Source of the DNA: Hydrogenophaga taeniospiralis
GTDB taxonomy: Bacteria; Pseudomonadota; Gammaproteobacteria; Burkholderiales; Burkholderiaceae_C
Length of the DNA: 64,000 bases
Assembly: GCF_020510445.1 (NCBI RefSeq)
Contig: NZ_JAHBAG010000001.1
Location: 4,750,501-4,814,500, forward strand
Reading direction: 5' to 3'
This document shows, in pieces, positions 9,651 to 17,819 of the stretch; position 1 is the first letter of the stretch; every line of letters begins with the position of its first letter. The notes beneath the pieces are model-generated. The model searched no databases. It was not told the DNA's origin and saw only the letters and a list, made by a program, of their open reading frames with translations. The translations under genes and the position numbers were made by a program.

Positions 9651-11657
9651 ATGAACCACCTGATCGCAGCGGTACTGACACTGATGCTGGGGGGTGCGCT
9701 GTGTCTGCTGCCCGCGAGCAATCGGCTGCGCGCGGGCCTGGGCCTGGGGTCGCAGCTGATCGCCACCGTGCTGGTGCTGATGACGGTGGTACCGATTCTG
9801 CTGGGCGGCCCCCCGATCACCACGGAGATGCCCTGGAGCTACCCGCTGGGCTCCCTGCACTTCCGGCTCAACGCGCTGGGCGCCTTCTTTCTCAGCTGGT
9901 CCCTGCCCATGACGCTGCTGGGCAGCGTCTACGCCGTCGGCTACCTGCGCCAGTATGTCGACAGCCCGCGCCACATGGGGGTGCACTTCGGCCTGCTGAA
10001 CATGATTTCGCTCTCGTTCATCCTGGTCTACACGGGCGAACACGCGGTCACGTTCCTGATGGGCTGGGAGATCGCCGCGCTGTCGGCCTGGTTGCTGGTG
10101 ATCTGGGACCACGGCAACCAGAAGGTGCGCTTCGCCGGCTTCAATTACCTGGTCTCCACCCACATCGGGCTGATCTTCCTGGTGGCCGCGGTGATGATCC
10201 TCTACACCCACACCCACTCCTGGTTTCTCGACGACTACGGTCGCTGGATGAGCGAGAACCCTGGCGCCGTGCGCAACCTGGTGTTCGTCCTGCTCGTCAT
10301 CAGCTTCGGCCTGAAGTCGGCCTTTTTCCCGTTCCACTCCTGGCTGCCGCGCGCACACGCGGCGGCGCCCGCCCATGTGTCCGCGCTGATGTCCGGTGTG
10401 ATCCACAAAGCCGGCCTGTACGCGCTGGTGCACTTTCTGATGATCTCGGGCAAACCCGATGAGTGGATGGGCTGGTTCCTGATCGCCTTCTCCGCCACCT
10501 CGGCCGTCATCGGCGGGCTGTACACCGTGGGGCAACGGGACCTCAAGCGCCTGCTGGGCTATTCGTCCACCGAAAACGTGGGCATTGCCGGCATTGGCTT
10601 CGGCCTGGGTTGCCTCGGGCTGAGCTGGGACCAGCCGATGCTGGTGGCGCTGGGTTTTGGCGGCGGCCTGCTGCATGTGCTCAACCATGCGTTCTTCAAG
10701 TGCCAGCTGTTCTACGCCGCGGGCTGCGTCTACCAGATCAAGCACGTGGTGGACATCGAGCGGCTCGGGGGTCTGTTTCGCCTGATGCCGATCACCGCGC
10801 TGTGTTTCCTGGTGGGCGGCATCGCCATCTCGGCGTTGCCCCCGTTCAACGGATTCGTCAGCGAGTTCGCCATCTACTCGGGCCTGTTCACCCACACCGA
10901 CGTGTCGCTGTGGGCCAAGCTGGCCCTGGCGCTGGTGGCCGCCGCGCTGGCCTTCGTGGGCGCCGTCTCCGCGCTGAGCATCACGCGTGCGTTCGGCGTC
11001 ACCTTCCTGGGCCAGGCGCGCGACGACAGCCTGCCCCCGGCGCACGAGCCCAGCGCCTGGATGCTCGCGCCCATGGGCCTGCACGCGGTCGGCACGGTGT
11101 TGCTCGGGCTGGTGCCGGCCTGGGGTTTTGCCATGGTGGCCGCGCCCACGGCCCTGTTCCTGAACGCCCTGCCCACAGCCGAGGCCGAACAGGCGCTGCG
11201 GGATGTGGCGCACACGCTTGACCGGGTAGGCCTGGTCTCCGTGGCCCTGCTCGGCGCGATCCTGCTGGTGCTGGCCCTGCGCTGGCTGCTGCTGCGCCCT
11301 GGCCCGCGCCTGGGCAGCACCTGGGGCTGCGGCTACAGGGCGCCCAACACCCGCATGCAATACACCGGCAGCGCTTTTTCGACCGACTTTGCCCAGCCGT
11401 TCCACAGCGTCATGCTGCTGCTCAAGCGGCAGAAGCCCCCCGATACCTACTTTCCCACCGACAGCTATGTCATCACCAACTGCGTGGACGCGGTGGAGCA
11501 CCGCCTCTACAACGTGATCGGCCACGGCGACGAGTCGGCGTCCGAGATGTCCCGCCTGATGCACGAAGACGACCCGCGGCTGGCGTTCGCGGCCGCGCTG
11601 GTCGCGCTGCTGGTCATCGCCTCGCTGGTGGTGCTGGCCGATGGAGCCTTGCCATGA
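9651..11657 (+). CDS. Ehr-type cluster 1: hydrogenase-4 subunit B-like (HyfB/NuoL family) proton-pumping subunit
   Basis: This 668-residue multi-spanning membrane protein belongs to the Mrp-antiporter family shared by NuoL/M/N and HyfB/HycC. The proton-channel residues are present: the glutamate in LMGWEIAALSAW, the lysine in FGLKSAFFPFHSWLPRAH, and the following SALMSGVIHKAGLYAL helix. The C-terminal part (about 560-668) has the HyfB-type extension with a cytoplasmic loop (CGYRAPNTRMQYTGSAF) and a last TM helix. It opens a six-gene operon in which every junction is an overlap or a gap of a few bases. With no Ni-Fe site in the partner large subunit, hydrogenase naming refers to homology only. 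Confidence 0.9.
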   Translation: MNHLIAAVLTLMLGGALCLLPASNRLRAGLGLGSQLIATVLVLMTVVPILLGGPPITTEMPWSYPLGSLHFRLNALGAFFLSWSLPMTLLGSVYAVGYLRQYVDSPRHMGVHFGLLNMISLSFILVYTGEHAVTFLMGWEIAALSAWLLVIWDHGNQKVRFAGFNYLVSTHIGLIFLVAAVMILYTHTHSWFLDDYGRWMSENPGAVRNLVFVLLVISFGLKSAFFPFHSWLPRAHAAAPAHVSALMSGVIHKAGLYALVHFLMISGKPDEWMGWFLIAFSATSAVIGGLYTVGQRDLKRLLGYSSTENVGIAGIGFGLGCLGLSWDQPMLVALGFGGGLLHVLNHAFFKCQLFYAAGCVYQIKHVVDIERLGGLFRLMPITALCFLVGGIAISALPPFNGFVSEFAIYSGLFTHTDVSLWAKLALALVAAALAFVGAVSALSITRAFGVTFLGQARDDSLPPAHEPSAWMLAPMGLHAVGTVLLGLVPAWGFAMVAAPTALFLNALPTAEAEQALRDVAHTLDRVGLVSVALLGAILLVLALRWLLLRPGPRLGSTWGCGYRAPNTRMQYTGSAFSTDFAQPFHSVMLLLKRQKPPDTYFPTDSYVITNCVDAVEHRLYNVIGHGDESASEMSRLMHEDDPRLAFAAALVALLVIASLVVLADGALP

Positions 11658-12583
11658 ATCCAACCCACCTGACACTGGTCCACGCCGTGCTGGCGCTGAC
11701 ACTGCCGATAGCGCTGGTGGGCGTGGTCAACCGCACCAAGTCGTGGTGGGCGGGCCGCAAGGGACCGCGCCTGCTGCAGTCCGCCCACGACCTGCGGCGG
11801 TTGCTGGGCAAGCGCCCGGTGGTCAGTACCGTGGCCAGCCCGCTGTTCCGGGTCGGGCCCTATGTGGTGCTGGTGTGCAGCCTGCTGGCCATGAGCATGG
11901 TGCCCTTGCTCGGATCGTTCGCGCCGCTGCAGTTTTCCCACGACTTCGTGGCGCTGGCCTATACGCTGGGGCTGGCGCGCATCGCCCTGATGGTGTCGGC
12001 CATGGACGTGGGCAGTTCCTTCGAAGGCATGGGGGCGGCGCGCGAGGCCTCGTTCTCGACGCTGGCCGAGCCCGCGCTGTTCCTGCTGATCGGCAGCGTC
12101 GGCGCGGCCACCGGCATGAGCAGCTTCGCCGACCTGATGGGCCACCTGCATACCACCCCACACTACCTGTGGATGGTCCTGCCCCTGGTGGTGGCGTTGC
12201 TGATCCTGCTGCAGCTGGAGGCGGCCCGGGTGCCGGTGGACGACCCACTGACCCACCTGGAGCTGACCATGATCCACGAGGTGATGGTGCTGGACCACAG
12301 CGGCCCCGACCTGGCCGCCATGCAGTACGCCGCGGCGCTCAAGATGACGCTGTACGCCGGCCTGATCGCCGCCCTGCTCAACCCCTTCAACCCGCTGACG
12401 GAGCCCGCGCTGGCGATCGCGGTGGCCGTGCTGCTGATGCTGGCGGTGGCGGTGGTGGTGGGGTGTTTTGAATCGCTGATGGCCCGCCTGCCGATGCGCG
12501 CGGTGCCGCGCTACGCCCTGCTGGCCTCGGGCGCGGCGCTGCTGAGCATGCTGGCCGTGGGCCTGGGAGGGCTTCAGCCATGA
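11654..12583 (+). CDS. Ehr-type cluster 1: HyfC/NuoH-like membrane subunit
   Basis: This 309-residue membrane protein of the respiratory complex I subunit 1 family (NuoH, HyfC, HycD) anchors the peripheral arm to the antiporter-like subunits. The family signature is RVPVDDPLTHLELTMIHEVMVL near residues 195-216, matching the acidic loop by the quinone cavity. The start overlaps the subunit B stop (ATGA) and has GGAG 7 bases upstream. The paralogue at 26187-27137 shares the same signature, so both clusters encode the same subunit set. Confidence 0.9.
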   Translation: MNPTHLTLVHAVLALTLPIALVGVVNRTKSWWAGRKGPRLLQSAHDLRRLLGKRPVVSTVASPLFRVGPYVVLVCSLLAMSMVPLLGSFAPLQFSHDFVALAYTLGLARIALMVSAMDVGSSFEGMGAAREASFSTLAEPALFLLIGSVGAATGMSSFADLMGHLHTTPHYLWMVLPLVVALLILLQLEAARVPVDDPLTHLELTMIHEVMVLDHSGPDLAAMQYAAALKMTLYAGLIAALLNPFNPLTEPALAIAVAVLLMLAVAVVVGCFESLMARLPMRAVPRYALLASGAALLSMLAVGLGGLQP

Positions 12584-13188
12584 ACCTGCCGCTGATGCTG
12601 TGTCTGGTGGCGACCGTGGTTCCGGTCTTCTTTGGCAAAGTGGGCGCGGCCCCCCTGTGGCTGAGCCTGCAGGCCCTGGCGCTGGGCTGGATCACCCTGA
12701 CCCAGCACCACGAGCTGTCGGCCCACACGCTGGCCGTGGGCCTGGAGATCCTGCTGGTGCGCGCCTGGCTGGTACCGACCCTGCTGCGCCGCGCCTTGAC
12801 GGACCCGCGGGCCGCACAAAGCGACGTCATGCCATCCAACCTCTTCACCTGGGGCGTGGGCATCACCCTGGTCATCCTGGCGTTCAAGTTCGGCGACGGC
12901 GCGCGGGTCGATCTGCGCGCCATGACGCTGGGCACAGCGGCCGCCACCGCCATGATGGCCTTTCTGGTACTGGGCACCAACCGCGAACCGGCCGCGCAGC
13001 TGGTGGCCCTGCTGTTCATGGAAAACGCCATGGCGCTGTTCGAGTCGCTGATGGCCGAACCCTGGCCCCTGACGGTGCACCTGGCCGTCAGCGGCCTGTA
13101 TGTGCTCACGGTGGCGGTGGGCAGCTGGCTGGTGCGCGGCCAGGCCAGCACCACGGCGCCGCCCGCGACGGACAAGGAGATTGCATGA
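12580..13188 (+). CDS. Ehr-type cluster 1: HyfE-like (hydrogenase-4 component E) membrane subunit
   Basis: This 202-residue hydrophobic protein has about six TM helices. The central stretch ALLFMENAMALFESLM corresponds to the conserved helix of HyfE, a fusion-like relative of NuoK/MrpC (compare FLSMENGLIF in the paralogue at 25531). It overlaps the preceding gene in ATGA with GGAGG upstream, and overlaps the next frame at 13185. In complex-I-like machines this subunit sits between the H-like and antiporter-like subunits. Its own sequence is less conserved than its neighbours, so naming leans on position. Confidence 0.8.
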   Translation: MNLPLMLCLVATVVPVFFGKVGAAPLWLSLQALALGWITLTQHHELSAHTLAVGLEILLVRAWLVPTLLRRALTDPRAAQSDVMPSNLFTWGVGITLVILAFKFGDGARVDLRAMTLGTAAATAMMAFLVLGTNREPAAQLVALLFMENAMALFESLMAEPWPLTVHLAVSGLYVLTVAVGSWLVRGQASTTAPPATDKEIA

Positions 13189-13241
13189 ACACTGCACCAA
13201 GCCGTTCCCAAGCCAGCTCGCCAGGCGAAGGAACGCCGATG
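13185..13241 (+). repeat. Junction cassette copy 1 (subunit E/F junction, cluster 1)
   Basis: This stretch begins at the ATGA overlap and ends at the next in-frame ATG, which has an AAGGA Shine-Dalgarno sequence just before it. It shares the core CCGTTCCCAAGCCAGCTCG, and the later GAAGG-AC-CC pattern, with the copy at the start of mutY (41130-41198). It reads as an 18-residue tail (MNTAPSRSQASSPGEGTP) in frame with subunit F. Related copies lie at 25459-25527 and 41195-41263, always in the orientation of the genes. Confidence 0.6.
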
Positions 13242-14675
13242 ACTACCCCCACGCTGCCCCAGAGCCCCGACCACGCCGCCCCCGACGCGCGCGCCCGCAC
13301 ACGCTGGGTGGCCCCGGCCCTGGTGCTGGTGGCCGCGCTGATGTGGCTCGCCAGCGTGGGCGTGTTCATCGCCGTTCCGCTGGCCGAGCTGCCGCTGTAC
13401 CTGGTCGAGCGCCATTTCGTGCTCGACCCGACCTCGATGCTGTTCGTGCTGGTGATCAACACCGTGTTCCTGGGCATCGGCGTCTACCTGTACTCGCGCG
13501 AGCGCACCACCCCCGCCCTGCAGCGCGACATCCGCTCCCGTGCGGGGCTGATGCTGCTGTTCGTGGTGGTGGTCAACCTGGGGGTGTTGTCCAACCACCT
13601 GGTGCTGATGTGGACCCTGATCGAGGTCAGCACCCTGTGCGCGGCACCGCTGGTGGCCCGGGGCGATGCGCCGTCGCCCAAAGGCGTGGCGTGGCGCTAC
13701 CTGCTGTACTCGGCCATGACGCTGTCCATCACCTTCGTCGGCTTCATGTGCCTGGCGCAGTCGGCGCACCTGCGCGGCGTGGACATCAGCTTTGCCGTGG
13801 ACCAACTCAGCCTGTCGCTCACGCACCAGCCCGACGGCTGGCAGCGCCTCGGCCTGGCCCTGATGCTGTTTGGTCTGGGTGGCAAGCTCGGGCTGGCGCC
13901 TTTGTACAGCTGGCTGCCGGAAACCTACGAGGGCGCCCCCACCAGCACCAGCGCCCTGCTCGCGGCGGTGCAGTTCAACGTGAGCGTGGTGGCCGTGTTC
14001 CGGATCCTGCAGATCTTTCAGGGCTTCGAGTCCGGCTTCGTTTCGCAGGAGCTGCTGGTGATGGGTTATCTGTCGCTGATCGTGGCGGCCATCCAGGTCA
14101 TGGCTGCGCGCAACTACAAACGCCTGATCGCCTACGCCTGCGTGAGCTCCTCGGGCGTGATCGCGCTCGGGCTGTCGGTGGGCAAGGCGGCTGCCTACGG
14201 CGTGGTGCTGTACGTGGTCAGCAATGCGTTCGTGAAGTGCCTGCTGTTCCTGACCGCCGGGCGCCTGCGCTCGGTGTACGGCACCAACGACGTGGCCCCC
14301 CTGAGCGGCGTGATCCGTGTCATGCCGTTCTCCGGCGCGCTGTTCGGCGTGGGCATTTTCGTGCTGCTGGGCTTCCCGCCTTTCGCCAGCTTCCTGGCCG
14401 AGATGCTGATCCTCTCGGGCATCGTGCAGGCCGGCAACCTGATGGCGTTTTCCCTGATGTGCGTGATGTTGACCATCATCTTCGTGGCCACCGGCCGCGC
14501 CGTGTTTCCCATGCTGTGGGGTGCCTCCCACGGCGAGCGGCCGAGCGTTCAGGAGTCGTGGATCACCGCCTTGCCCAAGATCGGCTTCGTGACCGTGCTG
14601 ATCATGCTGGGCACCTACACCCCCGACGTGTTCACGGAGCTGCTCCAGGCGGTGGCTCAATCGATTGAAGGCTGA
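13185..14675 (+). CDS. Ehr-type cluster 1: HyfF-like antiporter-type proton-pumping subunit
   Basis: This protein of up to 496 residues belongs to the NuoN/HyfF antiporter family with about 14 TM helices. Channel residues include the glutamate in MWTLIEVSTL and the lysine in GLGGKLGLAPLYSWLPETYEGAP. Two starts are possible: 13185, in an ATGA overlap, or 13239, which has AAGGA 6 bases upstream. The intervening 18 codons belong to a repeated junction cassette, so 13239 may be the ancestral start. The paralogue is at 24008-25462. Confidence 0.88.
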   Translation: MNTAPSRSQASSPGEGTPMTTPTLPQSPDHAAPDARARTRWVAPALVLVAALMWLASVGVFIAVPLAELPLYLVERHFVLDPTSMLFVLVINTVFLGIGVYLYSRERTTPALQRDIRSRAGLMLLFVVVVNLGVLSNHLVLMWTLIEVSTLCAAPLVARGDAPSPKGVAWRYLLYSAMTLSITFVGFMCLAQSAHLRGVDISFAVDQLSLSLTHQPDGWQRLGLALMLFGLGGKLGLAPLYSWLPETYEGAPTSTSALLAAVQFNVSVVAVFRILQIFQGFESGFVSQELLVMGYLSLIVAAIQVMAARNYKRLIAYACVSSSGVIALGLSVGKAAAYGVVLYVVSNAFVKCLLFLTAGRLRSVYGTNDVAPLSGVIRVMPFSGALFGVGIFVLLGFPPFASFLAEMLILSGIVQAGNLMAFSLMCVMLTIIFVATGRAVFPMLWGASHGERPSVQESWITALPKIGFVTVLIMLGTYTPDVFTELLQAVAQSIEG

Positions 14676-14679
14676 GACC

Positions 14680-16191
14680 GTGTCCCTCACCATTCCCAAA
14701 CCCTCGCCCTGCGCGCTGTTCTCCGGCCAGGCGCTGCAGCCCCTGCCGCTGAACGATTTCGCTGCCCTCTGCCTGCAGCGCCTGCAACAAGGCGAGCGCC
14801 TGCTGAGCCTGTTCGGCCGTGCGGCGACCCCGGCCGATGCGGGCGACTGGGTGCTCACCGCCGTGTTCCTGCCCCCCGAAGGCGCGCTGTACGTGGTGCG
14901 CGGCCAGGCCCGCCGGGGCGAGCACTACCCCAGCCTGAGCGCCAGCCACCCGGCCGCGCAGATCCACGAGCGCGAGCTGTGGGAACAGACCGGCGTGGTG
15001 CCCGAGGGCCACCCCTGGCTCAAGCCGGTGCGCTTCGAGGGCGAACGCCAGCAGCACATGGCCGACTACCCCTTCTTCACCGTGCGCGGCAACGAGGTCC
15101 ATGAGGTGGGCGTCGGCCCCATCCACGCCAGCGTGATCGAACCCGGGCACTTTCGCTTCATGTGCCATGGCGAACGTGTGATCCACCTCGAAATCCAGCT
15201 CGGCTACCAGCACCGCGGCGCCCAGGCCCTGCTGCTGCGCCGCCCGGCCTGGAGCCTGACCCCCATCATCGAGTCGATCGCCGGCGACTCCGCGGTGGCC
15301 TACGCCTGGGCCCACTGCCAGGCCATGGAAGCCCTGTCGGGCCGGCCGGTGAGCGCCGACACCGCGCAGTCGCGCGCGGTCGGGCTCGAAATGGAACGCA
15401 TCGCCATGCACGTCGCTACACTCAACGGGCTGGCGACCGACATCGCCTACCTGCAGGCCGCGGCCACCTACGGCCGCCTGCGCACCGCCATCATCAACGC
15501 CAGCCAGCGCGTCTGCGGCAACCGCTTCGGGCGCGGCTGGCTGCGCCCCGGCTGGGCCCGCTCGCTGCCCACCGAACTGCGCGACGACCTGCGCAAGACC
15601 TTGCAAGGCTTCGCCCGCGACATCCACGAAGTCAATGGGCTGATGCGCAGCGCACGCAGCGTCAAAGCCCGCTTTGTCGGAACCGGCGTGCTCAGCCCGC
15701 AGGCAGCGCTGGACATGGGCCTCGCCGGCGTGGTGGCGCGCGCCAGCGGCGTGGCGCTGGACCTGCGCAAGCGGCTGCCGGGCGCCTACGAACACGCCCC
15801 CATCGCGACCGTGACCGCCCCCACGGGCGACTGCTGGGCGCGCATGGACCTGCGCATGCGGGAAATCGATGCGTCGGTGACCTGGCTGCTGGAGGCACTG
15901 GCCCGCGCTCCGGGCGAACAAGCCGCCGCGCGCGCGCCCGCAGCGCCCGAAGGGGAGAACGCCGCGCTGGCCGCCCGGACCCTGTGCGTGAGCCTGGTCG
16001 AAGGCACCCGCGGCCCGGTACTGCAGGCCATTGAAACCTCGGACTCCGGCGGTCTGCTGCACCACCAGGTGCAAGACCCGTCCCTGGCCAACTGGTTTGG
16101 CCTGGCGCTGGCCGTGCGCGACAACGGCATCTCGGACTTCCCCATCTGCAACAAGAGCTTTGACCTCTCGTACTGCGGCAACGATCTGTGA
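14680..16191 (+). CDS. Ehr-type cluster 1: NuoC-NuoD-like large subunit without Ni-Fe ligands
   Basis: This 503-residue peripheral subunit fuses an N-terminal NuoC-like domain (to about residue 120) to a NuoD/HyfG-like catalytic-type domain (VHEVGVGPIHASVIEPGHFRF onward). In true group 4 [NiFe] hydrogenases the L1 motif is RxCGxC and L2 is DPCxxC. Here the L1 position reads ESIAGDSAVAYAW and L2 reads FDLSYCGNDL, so the metal site cannot form. GTG at 14680 is preferred (GAAGG upstream, 4 bases after the previous stop); a TTG at 14665 is possible. It probably handles electrons to a quinone-like acceptor, but no substrate can be inferred. Confidence 0.88.
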   Translation: MSLTIPKPSPCALFSGQALQPLPLNDFAALCLQRLQQGERLLSLFGRAATPADAGDWVLTAVFLPPEGALYVVRGQARRGEHYPSLSASHPAAQIHERELWEQTGVVPEGHPWLKPVRFEGERQQHMADYPFFTVRGNEVHEVGVGPIHASVIEPGHFRFMCHGERVIHLEIQLGYQHRGAQALLLRRPAWSLTPIIESIAGDSAVAYAWAHCQAMEALSGRPVSADTAQSRAVGLEMERIAMHVATLNGLATDIAYLQAAATYGRLRTAIINASQRVCGNRFGRGWLRPGWARSLPTELRDDLRKTLQGFARDIHEVNGLMRSARSVKARFVGTGVLSPQAALDMGLAGVVARASGVALDLRKRLPGAYEHAPIATVTAPTGDCWARMDLRMREIDASVTWLLEALARAPGEQAAARAPAAPEGENAALAARTLCVSLVEGTRGPVLQAIETSDSGGLLHHQVQDPSLANWFGLALAVRDNGISDFPICNKSFDLSYCGNDL

Positions 16192-16949
16192 GCCCCACCA
16201 TGCTGAAAACCATCGCCGTGCGCCGCTCCCAGGGCACGCAGTACATCGCCGACCTGCGCGGCGCCGTGCCGGCCGGATTCCGCGGCAAACCCCTGATTGC
16301 CGACACCGCCTGCGCCGACAGCTGCCAGGCCTGCCTGAGCATCTGCCCCAGCCACGCCATCGAGCTCGCGCCCCTGCGCATCGACCTGGGCCGCTGCGTG
16401 CTGTGCGGCGACTGCGAACCCGCCTGCCCCAGCGGCAAGCTGAGCTTCAGCAACGACGTGAAACTCGCCAGCACCCGGCGCGAGGGCCTGGTGGTCACGG
16501 CGGCGCGCGCCCACATCGACCCGGTGCAGGTGTCGGCAGCGCTGCACCAGCGTTTCGGCCGCTCGCTCAAGCTGCGCTCGGTGTCCGCCGGCGGCTGCAA
16601 TGGCTGCGAGATGGAGCTCAATGCCACCGGCAACGTGAACTTTGACCTGGGCCGCTACGGCATCGACATCGTGGCCTCGCCGCGCCATGCCGACGGCCTC
16701 GTGCTCACAGGCCCCATCACCCGCAACATGGCGCAGGCGCTGGATATCTGCTGGGACGCGATCCCCGAGCCGAAACTGGTGATCGCCATGGGTGCCTGCG
16801 CGATCTCGGGCGGCGTGTTCGCCGACAGCGACGCACTGGACCGCAGCTTCCTGGAAAAAGTGACCCCCTCGCTCTACCTGCCAGGCTGCCCGACGCATCC
16901 ACTGACCTTTATCTCTGGCATTCTGGATTTGCTGGGGATTGCGGGATAG
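16188..16949 (+). CDS. Ehr-type cluster 1: ferredoxin + NuoB-like small subunit fusion
   Basis: This 253-residue protein joins two modules usually encoded separately (NuoI/HyfH and NuoB/HyfI). Residues about 38-86 hold eight cysteines for two [4Fe-4S] clusters (CADSCQACLSICP and CVLCGDCEPACP). From about residue 130 the small-subunit fold carries GGCNGCEMELNA, GACAISGG and PGCPTHP, the four ligands of the proximal cluster. GTG at 16188 overlaps the large-subunit stop (GTGA); ATG at 16200 is an alternative. The fused chain gives a three-cluster electron wire to the large subunit. The cluster 2 homologue lacks the ferredoxin part. Confidence 0.88.
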   Translation: MSPTMLKTIAVRRSQGTQYIADLRGAVPAGFRGKPLIADTACADSCQACLSICPSHAIELAPLRIDLGRCVLCGDCEPACPSGKLSFSNDVKLASTRREGLVVTAARAHIDPVQVSAALHQRFGRSLKLRSVSAGGCNGCEMELNATGNVNFDLGRYGIDIVASPRHADGLVLTGPITRNMAQALDICWDAIPEPKLVIAMGACAISGGVFADSDALDRSFLEKVTPSLYLPGCPTHPLTFISGILDLLGIAG

Positions 16950-17342
16950 CGTTTATTCGGGTCGGGGGGACTTCAGGCGACGGGGTCAAGTTCGGTTTAG
17001 AGGTATTGCAGTCGGTCACGCGGTGCGTGCACAAGTCAAGTAGGCAGCGCGAGGAGTCAGTCCCTTGCAACGGGTAGCCTCACTGTATGAGCCGTCAAGC
17101 AGACGTCCGAATCGGCGGTTCGGTATCGACCTGGGCGGCAGCCATTCGAGGAACTGCTGACCTTGGGGTCGCGCCTGCTGTTCGCCACCTCAGCAGCCGG
17201 TTTCGCTACCAGCGTTGGATTCAAGTCCACCCCGCTGCGGAAATCACATCATCGCTCCATTGATCTTCAAGAAAGCTAGCTTTGCGCCGTTAGCGTAGCT
17301 TCAGGAATGGAGCACACCCATGCGATTCCAAAATTGGAGGCG
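16950..17342. other. Non-coding left border of the lower-GC island
   Basis: About 390 bases follow the end of Ehr-type cluster 1 with no supported gene. Base composition drops from here on. A short open frame at 17307-17558 is the complement of the deoxyribosyltransferase-like gene. No integrase, tRNA or obvious direct repeat marks the border. As the end of two convergent operons it should contain terminators, but no clear stem with a T run is seen. Confidence 0.5.
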
Positions 17343-17819
17343 TTAGAGCTCTATCTGAGATTGAGCGAACGAGTCGGCCCACTCGCCAGCATTCTCAATA
17401 CTGCGGAAGACCTTCTGCAGCGGCATTTCGATCATCGGATTGTTTCCTGCCGGCAGCAGACGTCGCGGATCAGTTTGGAGTCCGAAGCACAGCTTCGAAT
17501 GGGCATAGGCGTACCCAAGCTCGAAGGCTGCCCCCTCGTCGATCGCACGTCCATCTAGCACGATGATCAGAGCGCAGGCGGCCTCGAGTGCTCGCAAATC
17601 GCGGTCAAAAATCGATTTGTAGGCTGCATGTTGCTCCACCCCGCACGCGAGCAGATCAACGAGCTTGCCGCCATCCCTTTGGGGCAAGTAGACATCCAAG
17701 CTTGCCTCAATGCGTTTCGTCAATGCGCGATTGAAGTCGAGTTCGGCTTCTGAAAAGAGGGGGGCCGCTAGGTACACGAGCGGCCGATTGTGATCAAACC
17801 GGTCCACTGCTTGCTCCAA
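17343..17819 (-). CDS. Nucleoside 2-deoxyribosyltransferase-like protein (DRT/DRHyd fold)
   Basis: This 158-residue protein matches the nucleoside 2-deoxyribosyltransferase family: VYLAAPLFSEAE at the start, IFDRDLRALEAACALIIVLDG in the middle, and AIDEGAAFELGYAYA with the catalytic glutamate. Family members cut or exchange the base of deoxynucleosides or nucleotides, and relatives recur in bacterial conflict systems. It is the last gene of the island operon and overlaps the SIR2/P-loop gene by 26 bases, so the products probably act together. Substrate is unknown; a deazaguanine-type or NAD-derived nucleotide would fit the neighbours but is inference. Confidence 0.8.
   Translation of the reverse strand: MEQAVDRFDHNRPLVYLAAPLFSEAELDFNRALTKRIEASLDVYLPQRDGGKLVDLLACGVEQHAAYKSIFDRDLRALEAACALIIVLDGRAIDEGAAFELGYAYAHSKLCFGLQTDPRRLLPAGNNPMIEMPLQKVFRSIENAGEWADSFAQSQIEL

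Noticed and set aside
12387..14858. 823-codon minus-strand frame opposite Ehr-type cluster 1 subunits
   Set aside because: It crosses three overlapping real genes and shows low-complexity His/Gln/Arg composition typical of shadows.
9651..16949. Functional hydrogenase-4 / formate hydrogenlyase
   Set aside because: The large subunit lacks the four cysteines for Ni-Fe, and no hyp or formate dehydrogenase genes are nearby.
17307..17558. 83-codon plus-strand frame at the island's left edge
   Set aside because: It is the complement of the deoxyribosyltransferase-like gene, which has catalytic motifs.
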